DNA from: Clostridia bacterium
Lineage (GTDB): Bacteria > Bacillota > Clostridia > Oscillospirales > CAG-272
Direction: 5' to 3'
Assembly (NCBI GenBank): GCA_017456145.1
Contig: JAFTJZ010000038.1
Coordinates: forward strand, 1-33,436
Length of the DNA: 33,436 nt
In this document: piece by piece, positions 6,206 to 14,136 of the stretch
How the letters are laid out: the number at the start of each line of letters is the position of its first letter
Position numbering within the stretch: position 1 is the stretch's first letter
Translations under genes and position numbers: made by a program
The notes under the pieces: model-generated
Seen by the model: the letters and a program-made list of their open reading frames with translations, nothing else
Databases searched by the model: none
What the model was told of the DNA's origin: nothing

Positions 6206-8488
6206 TTATTCCCCATCATAAAACGCAGGTGGGAAGGGATTTTCGTCGACGGGCGGTGCGGGGCGATTGCTGCCGGTGGGGAGAGCAGGCGCGGTATCGG
6301 GCGGCATCGCAGGGGGCGCACCGTAAGCACGACGCGGCGTACTTGAGAAAACAAAGACCGCTTTCCCATCCTCCAGCTTGAGCGCCGCATCAAACGATTT
6401 TCCGCTTTTGGGCGAAACAAATCCGCGAATGACCTCGGTCTGCCCTGCGGTAAGCAGCTGTTTCAGGTGTCCAATTCCGATGGAGCGGCGACAAATATAA
6501 GTGTTGACGCTGAATTTGCAGCCGGCCTCCTTGTAACCTGTGCAGCCATAAAAGGAGCGGAATCGCTTGACCTCCTTGCCGCACAGAGGACATGCCCCCA
6601 ACACGTCACCAAACGAGCCGGTGTTCTCTCCGCTGCCCGCCTCGCTGCGATAACCGTCAAACACCGCCGCGATCTCGGCACGTGCCAGCGCAACGCTCTC
6701 GCCGACCGCCATTTGCCCGCGAAATACCTTCTTGAGCGCACGCCCCATATCACCCGTCTTGTATTTGTCCATGCTGATCTTCATCTGCTCCAACGACTCG
6801 ATCAGAAAAATACCGTCGGGCAGAATGGTGTAAACGTCCTTCTTCAAGTCGATGTACTTGCTCTTGCGGGCGTTGTCAATGATCCCCGTGCGCGTGGCCT
6901 CGGTGCCAAGCTCCAAGCCCTCTAACATTGCGCGATATTCCTGCGCGTCGTCCTCGCCCACACGGTCAGCCAGCTCCTCGTCGCTGGCGTTCTTGTCCTC
7001 TTTGAAGGGATTTTTCAAATAATTGTTCAGCGTTTCGATGGTGTAGTGCCGCGGCGGGGTCGTCTCCTTCTCCATTGGCTTGAAGTCAGTCACCACCACG
7101 TCGCCCTTCTTCAGCTTGGGCAGCACCTTGTCCTTTTGCGAAAAATCGTCATATTTTGTCCATCCCGGCTCGACCATGGTCATCCCCTTGAGAGAGAAGG
7201 TCTCCTCCTCTCCCAGTGTCACCGTGATCTCACTTCTGGAAACGACGCAGTCTTCACCGCAAAATACCGCAACAAATCGACGAAAAACGGTCGAATATAC
7301 CTGCATCTCTCGCTCGGATAGCTTGGTTTTGTCGGGGATCTTGTAGGTTGGAGTCAGTGCGGAGTGGGATTCGATCTTGCTGTCGTCAAAAATGGTCTTT
7401 GCGTCCTTGAACACGACGGGATAACCCAGCTTTTGCACGCCTCCGAGAATTTGTTTGATCTTATCCTTCTCCGCCGTGGCAAGATACTCCGAGTTGGTAC
7501 GCGGATAGGTCAGATATCCCTGCTCATACAGCTTTTGCACGATCTCCAGCGACTCCGCCATGGACATCTTATATTTCTTACCCAGCACGTTCTGGAGCTT
7601 GGAGAGCGAGTACAGCTTGCCCGGCTGCAGCTTGTCCTTTTTGTTCTTGACCGCTGTGACGACGGCGGGAATTTTGTTGTACTTATCGCACAGTGCTTGC
7701 GCCTGTGCGAATTCCTTTTCGTCGAATTTCTTTTTGCTCGTCAGCTCAACCATCTCGCCGTCCGTCTCGGCGCGGCTGACAATGGCATAGTATTTACCCG
7801 GGACAAAATGCGCGATGGCCATGTCACGCTCGTAAATTGCCCGTACAATGGGCACAATGACTCGACCCACACGGAGCAGCGTCCCCGTCCGCAGCGTGGC
7901 GTAGCGGGTCAAATTCACGCCGTAGAGCCAATCGATATAGGTGCGCGCAAAGCCTTCGTTTGCGAGATTGTCATACTCTCCCGCATCCTTCATCTCCGAG
8001 AGCGCCTTGCCGACGGTCTGTGGAGTTTGGTCGGGCAACCAAAGGCGACTCTGGCGGCACTGTAACGCCTTTTCCGGCTTGATGGCATTCTGTACGCACA
8101 ATCTAACGATGATCTCTCCCTCGCGATCGGCGTCTCCCGCGTTGGCAATGTGATCCACGTCGTCGCGGTTGATCAGGGTACTCAGCAGCGCAAACTGCTT
8201 TTTCACCCCCGGGTCGACCTTTTTATTCGCATCGCGGCGCAGCTCATACCGAAATTCGTTCGGAAAGCAAGGCAGCACGTCCATAGACCAGCGCGTACTT
8301 CTCTTGTCCTCGGGCAGGTAGCTCTCAATGTCGCAAAGCGAAAACAGGTGACCGAAGGCCCAACTGACCAAATATCCGCCGCCCTCATAATAGCCGTCCC
8401 GCTTGCTCATCTTGACCTTTTGCATCTGCTCGATGCCCGCTACGATGTTGCGCGCAAGGCTCGGCTTTTCTGCGATAATCAGTGTCAT
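6206..8488 (-). CDS. topB: DNA topoisomerase III (type IA)
   Basis: A type IA topoisomerase that cuts one DNA strand through a 5'-phosphotyrosine, decatenating and relaxing negatively supercoiled DNA. It has 760 residues. The Toprim domain starts at MTLIIAEKPSLARNI and holds the acidic motif NAGDADREGEII (116-127). The strand-passage segment includes TLLRVGRV. The catalytic Tyr is residue 328 in GYLTYPRTNSEYL. A Cys cluster CPLCGKEVKRFRSFYGC...GC near 655-685 looks like a topoisomerase zinc ribbon. After it comes the short SGKSFDAALKL repeat seen in TopB C-termini, and then a Pro-rich tail. The ATG is preceded by GAAGGAG. It is a monocistronic minus-strand gene, divergent from the TetR unit and ended by repeat C and the terminator at 6026-6068. 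The surroundings contain no conjugation genes, so a chromosomal housekeeping role is more likely than an ICE-borne one. Confidence 0.93.
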   Translation of the reverse strand: MTLIIAEKPSLARNIVAGIEQMQKVKMSKRDGYYEGGGYLVSWAFGHLFSLCDIESYLPEDKRSTRWSMDVLPCFPNEFRYELRRDANKKVDPGVKKQFALLSTLINRDDVDHIANAGDADREGEIIVRLCVQNAIKPEKALQCRQSRLWLPDQTPQTVGKALSEMKDAGEYDNLANEGFARTYIDWLYGVNLTRYATLRTGTLLRVGRVIVPIVRAIYERDMAIAHFVPGKYYAIVSRAETDGEMVELTSKKKFDEKEFAQAQALCDKYNKIPAVVTAVKNKKDKLQPGKLYSLSKLQNVLGKKYKMSMAESLEIVQKLYEQGYLTYPRTNSEYLATAEKDKIKQILGGVQKLGYPVVFKDAKTIFDDSKIESHSALTPTYKIPDKTKLSEREMQVYSTVFRRFVAVFCGEDCVVSRSEITVTLGEEETFSLKGMTMVEPGWTKYDDFSQKDKVLPKLKKGDVVVTDFKPMEKETTPPRHYTIETLNNYLKNPFKEDKNASDEELADRVGEDDAQEYRAMLEGLELGTEATRTGIIDNARKSKYIDLKKDVYTILPDGIFLIESLEQMKISMDKYKTGDMGRALKKVFRGQMAVGESVALARAEIAAVFDGYRSEAGSGENTGSFGDVLGACPLCGKEVKRFRSFYGCTGYKEAGCKFSVNTYICRRSIGIGHLKQLLTAGQTEVIRGFVSPKSGKSFDAALKLEDGKAVFVFSSTPRRAYGAPPAMPPDTAPALPTGSNRPAPPVDENPFPPAFYDGE

Positions 8489-8518
8489 GCTCTCTCTCCT
8501 TCGTACTTCACTGCCTAT

Positions 8519-8547
8519 ATTTTATCACAAATGCGCTGAAATTGCAA
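8519..8547 (-). promoter_or_regulatory. topB promoter
   Basis: Read on the minus strand: TTGCAA (8547-8542), 17-nt spacer, TAAAAT (8524-8519). It is back to back with the tetR promoter, their -35 boxes 19 bp apart. Confidence 0.7.
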
Positions 8548-8566
8548 GAGATTTTCCGCAGATGCC

Positions 8567-8595
8567 TTGACAAATCTGTTTTCAGGTGTTATAAT
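8567..8595 (+). promoter_or_regulatory. Promoter of the TetR-ABC operon
   Basis: TTGACA at 8567-8572, 17-nt spacer, TATAAT at 8590-8595: perfect consensus. The expected start site falls inside the palindrome at 8598-8621. Confidence 0.88.
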
Positions 8596-8597
8596 AA

Positions 8598-8621
8598 AAC
8601 AAATGTTGCGCAACATTTGTT
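8598..8621. promoter_or_regulatory. 24-bp perfect palindrome, likely TetR operator
   Basis: The half-site AACAAATGTTGC is followed immediately by its exact reverse complement. It begins two bases after the -10 box, covering the transcription start, and ends 17 bp before the tetR start codon. Repressor bound here would block its own operon, while the topB promoter, upstream on the other strand, is left clear. Confidence 0.85.
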
Positions 8622-8638
8622 GTAGATAAGGAGACATC

Positions 8639-9208
8639 ATGCCACCAAAAGCAAAATTCACCAAGCAAGAGATTGTAGATGCCGCACTCTCGCTCATCCG
8701 CGAGCGAGGCACGGACGCACTGACCGCCCGCAACTTAGGACAACAGCTGGGGAGCTCCTCCCGCCCCATCTTCACTTTATACCAATCGATGGCACAGCTG
8801 CAAGCAGACGTGATCGATGCCGCCTACGCCCTCTACCATGACTATATCGCCCGCGAGACCGCCACGGGACTCTATCCCCCCTACAAAGCCAGCGGCATGG
8901 CATATATTCGCTTTGCCGTTGAGGAAACGTCGCTGTTTGAGCTACTGTTCATGCGTAAGAGAACGCAGGAAGAGATCGCTGTGGGCATTTGTGATCCTGT
9001 AATCATTGAACGGATCTTGCAAGCCAACGCCATCACCCGAGAACAAGCGGAGCAATTATATCTGGAGATGTGGATCTGTGTTCACGGCATCGCCACCATG
9101 CTCGCCACCTCTTATTTTACCATGGAATGGGATCGGATCAGCGAGATATTGACCGACACCTACCAAGCCCTGCGCGAAAAAATCCAAAAGAAGGGTGGTC
9201 ACGCATGA
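8639..9208 (+). CDS. TetR/AcrR-family transcriptional repressor
   Basis: A 189-residue one-domain-plus-ligand-pocket repressor. The N-terminal helix-turn-helix reads KQEIVDAALSLIRERGTDALTARNLGQQLG, followed by SSSRPIFTLYQSMAQL (recognition region about 27-55), typical of TetR. The rest is helical and unlike any named subfamily I can recognise; it includes several Met, Tyr and Trp residues that could line a hydrophobic pocket. AAGGAG precedes the ATG. The stop codon overlaps the start of the ABC ATPase gene (ATGA), so regulator and transporter are translationally coupled. The operator over its own start site implies autorepression and control of the exporter. An inducing ligand, probably the exported compound, is inferred only. 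Confidence 0.9.
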   Translation: MPPKAKFTKQEIVDAALSLIRERGTDALTARNLGQQLGSSSRPIFTLYQSMAQLQADVIDAAYALYHDYIARETATGLYPPYKASGMAYIRFAVEETSLFELLFMRKRTQEEIAVGICDPVIIERILQANAITREQAEQLYLEMWICVHGIATMLATSYFTMEWDRISEILTDTYQALREKIQKKGGHA

Positions 9209-9933
9209 ACGCCATTGAGATCAAGAATCTGACCAAGGTTTATGGGAAACTGACCGCTGTCGACCGTCTCAACCTCACCGTCGCCCGTGGGGAGCTACTC
9301 TCCCTGCTCGGCATCAACGGTGCGGGCAAGTCCACCACCGTCAAAATGCTCTCATGCCTGTCCAAACCAACAAGCGGTGATGCCTATCTTCTGGGGCATA
9401 GTATTTTGAATCATAGCGCGCAAGTCAAAGCGATGATCGGTGTCTCTCCGCAGGAGACCGCCATCGCCCCCAATCTGACTGCCGAGGAAAACCTTGCACT
9501 GATGTGCGGTGTTCACGGCTTTGACCGAGTAAAAACCACCGCCCGCGTGACCGAGCTTTGCGAGCGTTTTTCCTTGTCAACCATCATGAATCGCAAGGCA
9601 GGAAAGCTCTCGGGCGGCTGGCAGCGTCGCCTCAGCATCGCCATGGCGCTGATCAGCGAGCCAAAGATCCTTTTTTTAGATGAACCTACACTGGGGCTGG
9701 ATGTCATTGCCCGTGCCGAGCTTTGGGAGATTATCCGCGCCCTTAAGGGAAATACCACCGTCATTCTCACGACGCATTATATGGAAGAGGCGGAGGCGCT
9801 GTCCGACCGCATCGCCATCATGAAGGACGGGCATCTGCTCACCCTCGGCACAGCGGACGAGATCAAGGCGGCAACGGGCAAAGATAAATTTGAGGATGCC
9901 TTTGTGGCAGTGGTGAAGGGAGAGACACGATGA
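9205..9933 (+). CDS. ABC exporter ATP-binding protein (ABC-2 type)
   Basis: The cytoplasmic ATPase of a two-gene ABC-2 exporter, 242 residues. Walker A is GINGAGKST (36-44), the Q-loop SPQE (81-84), Walker B ILFLDEPT (155-162), and the switch His lies in TTHYMEEAE. The signature is LSGGW (135-139), with Trp replacing the usual Gln and followed by QRRLSIAMAL, so the motif is shifted rather than absent. The start is the ATG at 9205, within the ATGA overlap with tetR; AAGGGTGG lies upstream. Frames extending further upstream would duplicate tetR sequence and are not used. It overlaps the permease by the same ATGA arrangement. Architecture resembles drug, bacteriocin or heme-type exporters; the substrate cannot be told. 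Confidence 0.93.
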   Translation: MNAIEIKNLTKVYGKLTAVDRLNLTVARGELLSLLGINGAGKSTTVKMLSCLSKPTSGDAYLLGHSILNHSAQVKAMIGVSPQETAIAPNLTAEENLALMCGVHGFDRVKTTARVTELCERFSLSTIMNRKAGKLSGGWQRRLSIAMALISEPKILFLDEPTLGLDVIARAELWEIIRALKGNTTVILTTHYMEEAEALSDRIAIMKDGHLLTLGTADEIKAATGKDKFEDAFVAVVKGETR

Positions 9934-10661
9934 AAATGTTGATTTTTTCACGGCGGTGTGCCAAAGAGATCCTTCGTGATCCTCTCACTCTCATCTTTAG
10001 TCTCGGCTTTCCTGTCGTGTTATTGCTCCTGCTGTCCGCCATTCAGGCCAACATTCCCGTCGATCTGTTTGAGATCTCCCGATTGACACCGGGAATCTGC
10101 GTCTTCGGATTATCGTTCATGGCGCTGTTTTCAGCCACTCTGCTCGCCAAGGATCGGGAAAGCGCCTTTTTACAACGTCTGTACACCACACCGCTGCGAG
10201 CCGTCGATTATATTTTAGGTTATGGATTGCCGATGATCCCCATCGCACTGGGACAAAGTGTCATATGCTACCTGCTCGCTCTTCTTCTCGGTCTGCCCTT
10301 CTCCATCGACATTCTGTTCGCACTGCTTGCCATCGTTCCCATCTCGCTTATATTCATCGCACTGGGGTTGCTCTTTGGCAGTGTATTGAGTGCCAAACAG
10401 GTGGGCGGTATCTGCGGCGCACTGCTGACCAATCTGACCGCTTGGCTGTCAGGGGTCTGGTTTGATCTTGAGCTTGTAGGCGGCACCTTCAAAGCGATCG
10501 CCGATGCCCTCCCCTTCGTTCATGCGGTCGAGCTGGAAAAATCGATCCTTTCTGCCTCCTACGATGGACTTCTCCCCCATATCGCGATTCTGCTTCTCTA
10601 CATCGTCGTCATCACTACAGCCGCCGTGCTGCTCTTTTTGCGGCAGATGAAACGACAATAA
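9930..10661 (+). CDS. ABC-2 type exporter permease
   Basis: A 243-residue membrane subunit with six predicted helices: about 20-40 (IFSLGFPVVLLLLLSAI), 60-80, 95-125, 130-155, 160-185 (GGICGALLTNLTAW) and 215-238. The N-terminal amphipathic stretch (FSRRCAKEILRDPLTLIF) and the KDRESAFLQRLYTTPLRAVDYILG segment are typical of ABC2_membrane proteins, which pair with the preceding ATPase as a homodimer. Its start overlaps the ATPase stop (ATGA). The manA promoter begins 12 bp after its stop, with no obvious terminator between them, so some read-through into manA is possible. Confidence 0.9.
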   Translation: MKMLIFSRRCAKEILRDPLTLIFSLGFPVVLLLLLSAIQANIPVDLFEISRLTPGICVFGLSFMALFSATLLAKDRESAFLQRLYTTPLRAVDYILGYGLPMIPIALGQSVICYLLALLLGLPFSIDILFALLAIVPISLIFIALGLLFGSVLSAKQVGGICGALLTNLTAWLSGVWFDLELVGGTFKAIADALPFVHAVELEKSILSASYDGLLPHIAILLLYIVVITTAAVLLFLRQMKRQ

Positions 10662-10672
10662 AAACAAGCCGC

Positions 10673-10701
10673 TTGACAAAGCCGTTACCGCGTGGTATAA
10701 T
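10673..10701 (+). promoter_or_regulatory. manA promoter
   Basis: TTGACA at 10673-10678, 17-nt spacer, TATAAT at 10696-10701: perfect consensus. Confidence 0.85.
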
Positions 10702-10738
10702 ATGGTATATCTTATCCAAGCACGAAAGGAACATACTT

Positions 10739-11725
10739 ATGCAGCATCTATATCCCTTGAAATTATCCTACGTAACCAAATCCCCCCTTTGGGGCGGCAA
10801 GCGCTTGCTTGACGGCTGGAACATTTCTGCCCCCGCAGGACAGGATACCATCGGCGAGGCCTGGATGCTGACCGTCCGCGAGAAGTATATGAGCGTAATC
10901 CAAAACGGGACGCTGCAGGGCATGACCATGCGGCAATACATCGACACTTACGGCAACGGTGTCGTCGGAGAAAGCTTTAACGGCGGCGATTTCCCGCTGC
11001 TGATCAAGCTGATCGATGCCTGCGACAAGCTCTCCGTGCAGGTGCATCCCGATGACGATTACGCCGCACGGGTCGAGAACGACCGCGGCAAGACCGAAAT
11101 GTGGGTCATCGTCGAGGCTGCAGACGACGCAGAGATCATATACGGCTTGCGCGACGGCATGAGTGCCCGGCAATTTCGCACAGCCGTGCGCGAGGGGCGT
11201 TTGTCCGAAACGATGCATCACTGCCCCGTCAAGGCGGGTGAGGTCTATTTCATTCCCTCCGGGATGCTCCACGCCATCGGCAAGGGGATTCTGATCGCCG
11301 AGATTCAACAAAACTGCGATCTGACCTACCGCGTATACGACTACGAGCGCCGTGGTGCGGACGGCTCGCTGCGTGAGCTACACGTAGACAAAGCGCTGGA
11401 TGTCACCGTTCCCTTTACCGAGGCCGAGGTGGACACCATTCGCTACGAGGCAGCCGACGCATCCGCAATCGACCGCAATACTCTGCTCGCACACTGCCGT
11501 TATTTCAAGACGCGCAAGCTGACCGTCTCCGAAGATGCAAAAGTTATGCTGACCGTGGATGCATCTTCCTTTGTCTTCTTGCTCTGCATCGACGGTGAAG
11601 GCGCGCTGCTCTGCGGCGATACGACCACCTCCATCCTTCGCGGTGAAGGCGTTTATCTCCCCGCCGGACTTGGCGAGGTCACGCTGCGCGGCAAGATGAC
11701 CGTTTTGGCAGCATCCATTCAATAA
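10739..11725 (+). CDS. manA: Mannose-6-phosphate isomerase, class I
   Basis: A zinc enzyme interconverting mannose 6-phosphate and fructose 6-phosphate in the cytoplasm. The start is the ATG at 10739, after GAAAGGA, giving 328 residues. It has the cupin zinc ligands of type I phosphomannose isomerases: QVHPDDDYA (His103), KTEMWVI (Glu120) and PSGMLHAIGKG (His178). The active-site segment EIQQNCDLTYRVYDYERRG follows. The size matches the short Firmicutes ManA form, with a small C-terminal cupin-like beta domain. It is a single-gene unit with its own strong promoter. With the GH38 mannosidase it would let the cell use mannose freed from imported glycans, although the phosphorylating enzyme is not in the window. 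Confidence 0.95.
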   Translation: MQHLYPLKLSYVTKSPLWGGKRLLDGWNISAPAGQDTIGEAWMLTVREKYMSVIQNGTLQGMTMRQYIDTYGNGVVGESFNGGDFPLLIKLIDACDKLSVQVHPDDDYAARVENDRGKTEMWVIVEAADDAEIIYGLRDGMSARQFRTAVREGRLSETMHHCPVKAGEVYFIPSGMLHAIGKGILIAEIQQNCDLTYRVYDYERRGADGSLRELHVDKALDVTVPFTEAEVDTIRYEAADASAIDRNTLLAHCRYFKTRKLTVSEDAKVMLTVDASSFVFLLCIDGEGALLCGDTTTSILRGEGVYLPAGLGEVTLRGKMTVLAASIQ

Positions 11726-11738
11726 TAAATAAAGGAGC

Positions 11739-11801
11739 GTTGAGGGAACCTTTTGTGAACAAAAGGTTCCCTCAACCTCCCTCCAAAAAACTTTGGAAAA
11801 T
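11739..11801. repeat. Hairpin repeat D, at the 3' end of manA
   Basis: A perfect 17-bp stem, GTTGAGGGAACCTTTTG / CAAAAGGTTCCCTCAAC with loop TGAA, occupies 11739-11776. It is followed by CCTCCCTCC and AAAAAACTTTGGAAAATG, the reverse complement of the flank before repeat C. It starts 13 bases after the manA stop. Confidence 0.85.
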
Positions 11802-11868
11802 GTATTGCTAAACATATTGCAGTTCTGTCCGGTACAGCCATTCTTTTGTTTAGTTCTTTGGATTCCAC

Positions 11869-11889
11869 AACCTTTCTTGAAGAAAGGTT
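11869..11889. repeat. Second hairpin of the same region (repeat E)
   Basis: AACCTTTCTT-G-AAGAAAGGTT is a perfect palindrome around one base, followed by TTTCGCGGGGC and a GGCGGCGCCC motif. It resembles repeat D in its AACCTTT stem but has a different GC-rich flank, so it may be a related family member or the other end of the same element. Confidence 0.5.
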
Positions 11890-11936
11890 TTCGCGGGGCA
11901 TAGGGCGGCGCCCAATGCCTGTCGCACAAACAAATC

Positions 11937-11969
11937 AGGCTTCCCCACCGAGGTGAGGAAGCCTTTTTT
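11937..11969 (+). terminator. Rho-independent terminator between convergent manA and the transport operon
   Basis: AGGCTTCC...GGAAGCCT with an inner CACC/GGTG pair, one mismatch, then TTTTT on the plus strand. The minus-strand side ends in a weaker GATTTGTTTG, so it may also stop the seven-gene operon that ends at 11997. Confidence 0.8.
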
Positions 11970-11996
11970 GCATATTCTTTGCTCGAAACAAAGATA

Positions 11997-13109
11997 TTAG
12001 TCTGCGGTCAGACCGGAGCGCTCGATACCTTGTACCAGGAAGTTCTGGCAGAACAGGAACAGGACAACCAGCGGAGCGATGATGACCAATCCGCAAGTAT
12101 TACGAATTGCGGAGTAGAACAGATTCTGACCTGCATAATCCGTCTTGAGCGAGTCCGGAATACCGACGATCTTAACCAGAAGGTTGGTCTTAGTCGAGGT
12201 AAAGAACATCGTCGTGTAGAAGTCATCGGTCCACTGCCAGCAGAATGCAAACAGGAACACGGTGATCATCATGGGCACGGACAGAGGCAGAATGATCTGA
12301 ACGAAGGTACGGAAGGTACCCGCACCATCGAGGTAAGCCGACTCCTCCAGAGCATCCGGCACGCCCGTGAAGAACTGACGGAGCATATAAATATACAGAC
12401 CGTTCTTAAAGGCGAGACCCGTCAAAGACAGGATGATCAGCGGGAAGTAGGTGTTACAGAGGTTCAGACCGGCCGTAGTCCAGATCTTCTGGAGGTCGGG
12501 GTTATCGGGACGAATGTCGATGACACCCTCAAGGAAGGTATGACCGAACAGCTCGATGCCGCCACCCGCCAGGAACTGGAAGATACCAAAGATATCAAAG
12601 TAACGGAAGGTCATAAACATGGACAACTGCAGCGTTCCGTGAGGAATGATCATGGTCAGCATGACCAACAGGAACAGCAGCTTGTTACCCTTGAAACGGA
12701 ACTTCGCAAAACCGTAACCGATCAAGCTACAGATCAGCATCTGGATCACAGCGGTGCTGAAGGAGAGAACGAAGGTGTTCAGGAAGGCAGACCAGTAGCC
12801 AAGCTCGGTCAACACTGCCTTGTAGGTTTTGAGCGTAAAGTTCTTAGGGATCAGACGTACCGTAACGTCGATGAAATCTTCTTCAGCCATGAAGGACGAT
12901 GCGATCTTGGTAAAGAAGGGATACAGGACGACGTAAGCAATACCGATCAGAAGGCAAAGGCGGAAGATGTACCATACGACGTTGGTCAGGAAGTATGTAG
13001 ACAGGAACTTTGCCTTCATACGCTCCAGGAGAGGTGTTCTTTCAAAATCAACGCGGATCTTGTTTTTTGTCTCTCTCTTGATTGTAGGTTTTGTATTTTG
13101 TGCGTTCAT
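11997..13109 (-). CDS. Carbohydrate ABC transporter permease, MalG type (second pair)
   Basis: An inner-membrane subunit of a CUT1-type sugar importer, 370 residues; MalG-type proteins are usually about 275-300. The extra length is a polar N-terminal extension (1-45) and an insertion of about 50 residues between helices (171-220, containing DIRPDNPDLQKIW), predicted extracytoplasmic. Six helices are visible. The cytoplasmic EAA loop reads EESAYLDGAGTFRTFVQIILP, the docking site for the ATPase. GGAAAGGAGG precedes the ATG, and it lies 21 bp after the MalF-type partner. Last gene of the operon. The insertion is unusual and may contact the DUF5696 protein or the large binding protein (inference). 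Confidence 0.92.
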   Translation of the reverse strand: MNAQNTKPTIKRETKNKIRVDFERTPLLERMKAKFLSTYFLTNVVWYIFRLCLLIGIAYVVLYPFFTKIASSFMAEEDFIDVTVRLIPKNFTLKTYKAVLTELGYWSAFLNTFVLSFSTAVIQMLICSLIGYGFAKFRFKGNKLLFLLVMLTMIIPHGTLQLSMFMTFRYFDIFGIFQFLAGGGIELFGHTFLEGVIDIRPDNPDLQKIWTTAGLNLCNTYFPLIILSLTGLAFKNGLYIYMLRQFFTGVPDALEESAYLDGAGTFRTFVQIILPLSVPMMITVFLFAFCWQWTDDFYTTMFFTSTKTNLLVKIVGIPDSLKTDYAGQNLFYSAIRNTCGLVIIAPLVVLFLFCQNFLVQGIERSGLTAD

Positions 13110-13130
13110 AGTATCAAATTCCTCCTTTCC

Positions 13131-14117
13131 TTACATATCCTTCTTCTGGTAGAAGACGTACGCCGAGAAGATACCACCGATGACCGCGACAATAAGCATA
13201 ATGATCAAGAAGTACATCCATGCCATTGCCGAGCTGAGTGTTTGACCATCTGCATCGTTGTAGACCTGACCAACGTAGCTCATGACCGCGTTGGAATCGG
13301 TGGTAAACGAGTCGATGATGGTATACACACCATTAACCAAAATCATCGGGCTGATCATCGGGAAGGTGATCTTCCAGAAGGTTTCCCACGAGGTCGCACC
13401 GTCAATACGGCAGGACTCGTAGATTGCGGGAGAGATGGACTGCAGAGCAGCCAGGAAGATAAGCATCTGTACACCGGAACGGTTAACGATATCATAGATT
13501 TCGTTGATCGCTCTGGCAACGTACTGAACCAGCTCTGTACCGACCTTCATGTTGGCGAACAGAACCTGGAGGTCCACAGCGGAGACGATCTCCGCTGCGG
13601 TATTTTGGTTAGAACCATCATCGATACCATTCGTGCTGTCCATGTAGGTATCCAGAGTGTTCTGCGCGTTGATGCTCTCCATGATACCGGTCGCAAGAAC
13701 GACAGGGATGAAGAAGATCGCACGGAACACGGCACGACCGACCATCTTCTGGTTCAAAAGCACTGCCATGAACAGAGAGAAGATCAGAATTGCGGGAATC
13801 TCAAACAGCATCTGACCCAGACCCGTGACCAGTGTCTGAACGAATCCGGTGTCCTCAAAGAGGGCATCCATGTAGTTCTCCAAGCCCACATACTCCAGAT
13901 AGAAACCACCACCTGTGATAATATGGACCTTATTGAAGCTCATAACGATGGAGTCAACAACCATCGGAAGGTAAACCAGGATAAATCCGATGATAAACGG
14001 GAGGACGAACATCCAACCCGCGCGCGCTTTACGGCGGTCAAGGGAGGCGATCTTACGCTTTTTCGGAGCCGCCTTCTTTGCACTGACGGCTGCATTTAAT
14101 TTCACGTCATTTGTCAT
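13131..14117 (-). CDS. Carbohydrate ABC transporter permease, MalF type (second pair)
   Basis: The partner of the preceding MalG-type subunit in a CUT1-type importer, 328 residues, six helices. The N-terminus (1-33) is Lys/Arg/Ala-rich and cytosolic. The first helix is GWMFVLPFIIGFILVYLPMV. Residues 148-212 form a polar, partly acidic loop (SINAQNTLDTYMDST...) between helices, much longer than in ordinary MalF-like proteins of Gram-positives. The EAA loop is YESCRIDGATSWETFWKITFP. GAAAGGAGAGG precedes the ATG. It lies 19 bp after the DUF5696 gene, in the same transcription unit. DUF5696 neighbours with such looped permeases recur in Clostridia and Bacilli, to my recollection. Confidence 0.92.
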   Translation of the reverse strand: MTNDVKLNAAVSAKKAAPKKRKIASLDRRKARAGWMFVLPFIIGFILVYLPMVVDSIVMSFNKVHIITGGGFYLEYVGLENYMDALFEDTGFVQTLVTGLGQMLFEIPAILIFSLFMAVLLNQKMVGRAVFRAIFFIPVVLATGIMESINAQNTLDTYMDSTNGIDDGSNQNTAAEIVSAVDLQVLFANMKVGTELVQYVARAINEIYDIVNRSGVQMLIFLAALQSISPAIYESCRIDGATSWETFWKITFPMISPMILVNGVYTIIDSFTTDSNAVMSYVGQVYNDADGQTLSSAMAWMYFLIIMLIVAVIGGIFSAYVFYQKKDM

Positions 14118-14136
14118 TGTTCACACCTCTCCTTTC

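Noticed and set aside
9070-9204. N-terminal extension of the ABC ATPase by 45 codons
   Set aside because: It would lie wholly inside tetR, and the ATG at 9205 gives a normal-length ATPase starting MNAIEIKNLTKVYG in an ATGA overlap.
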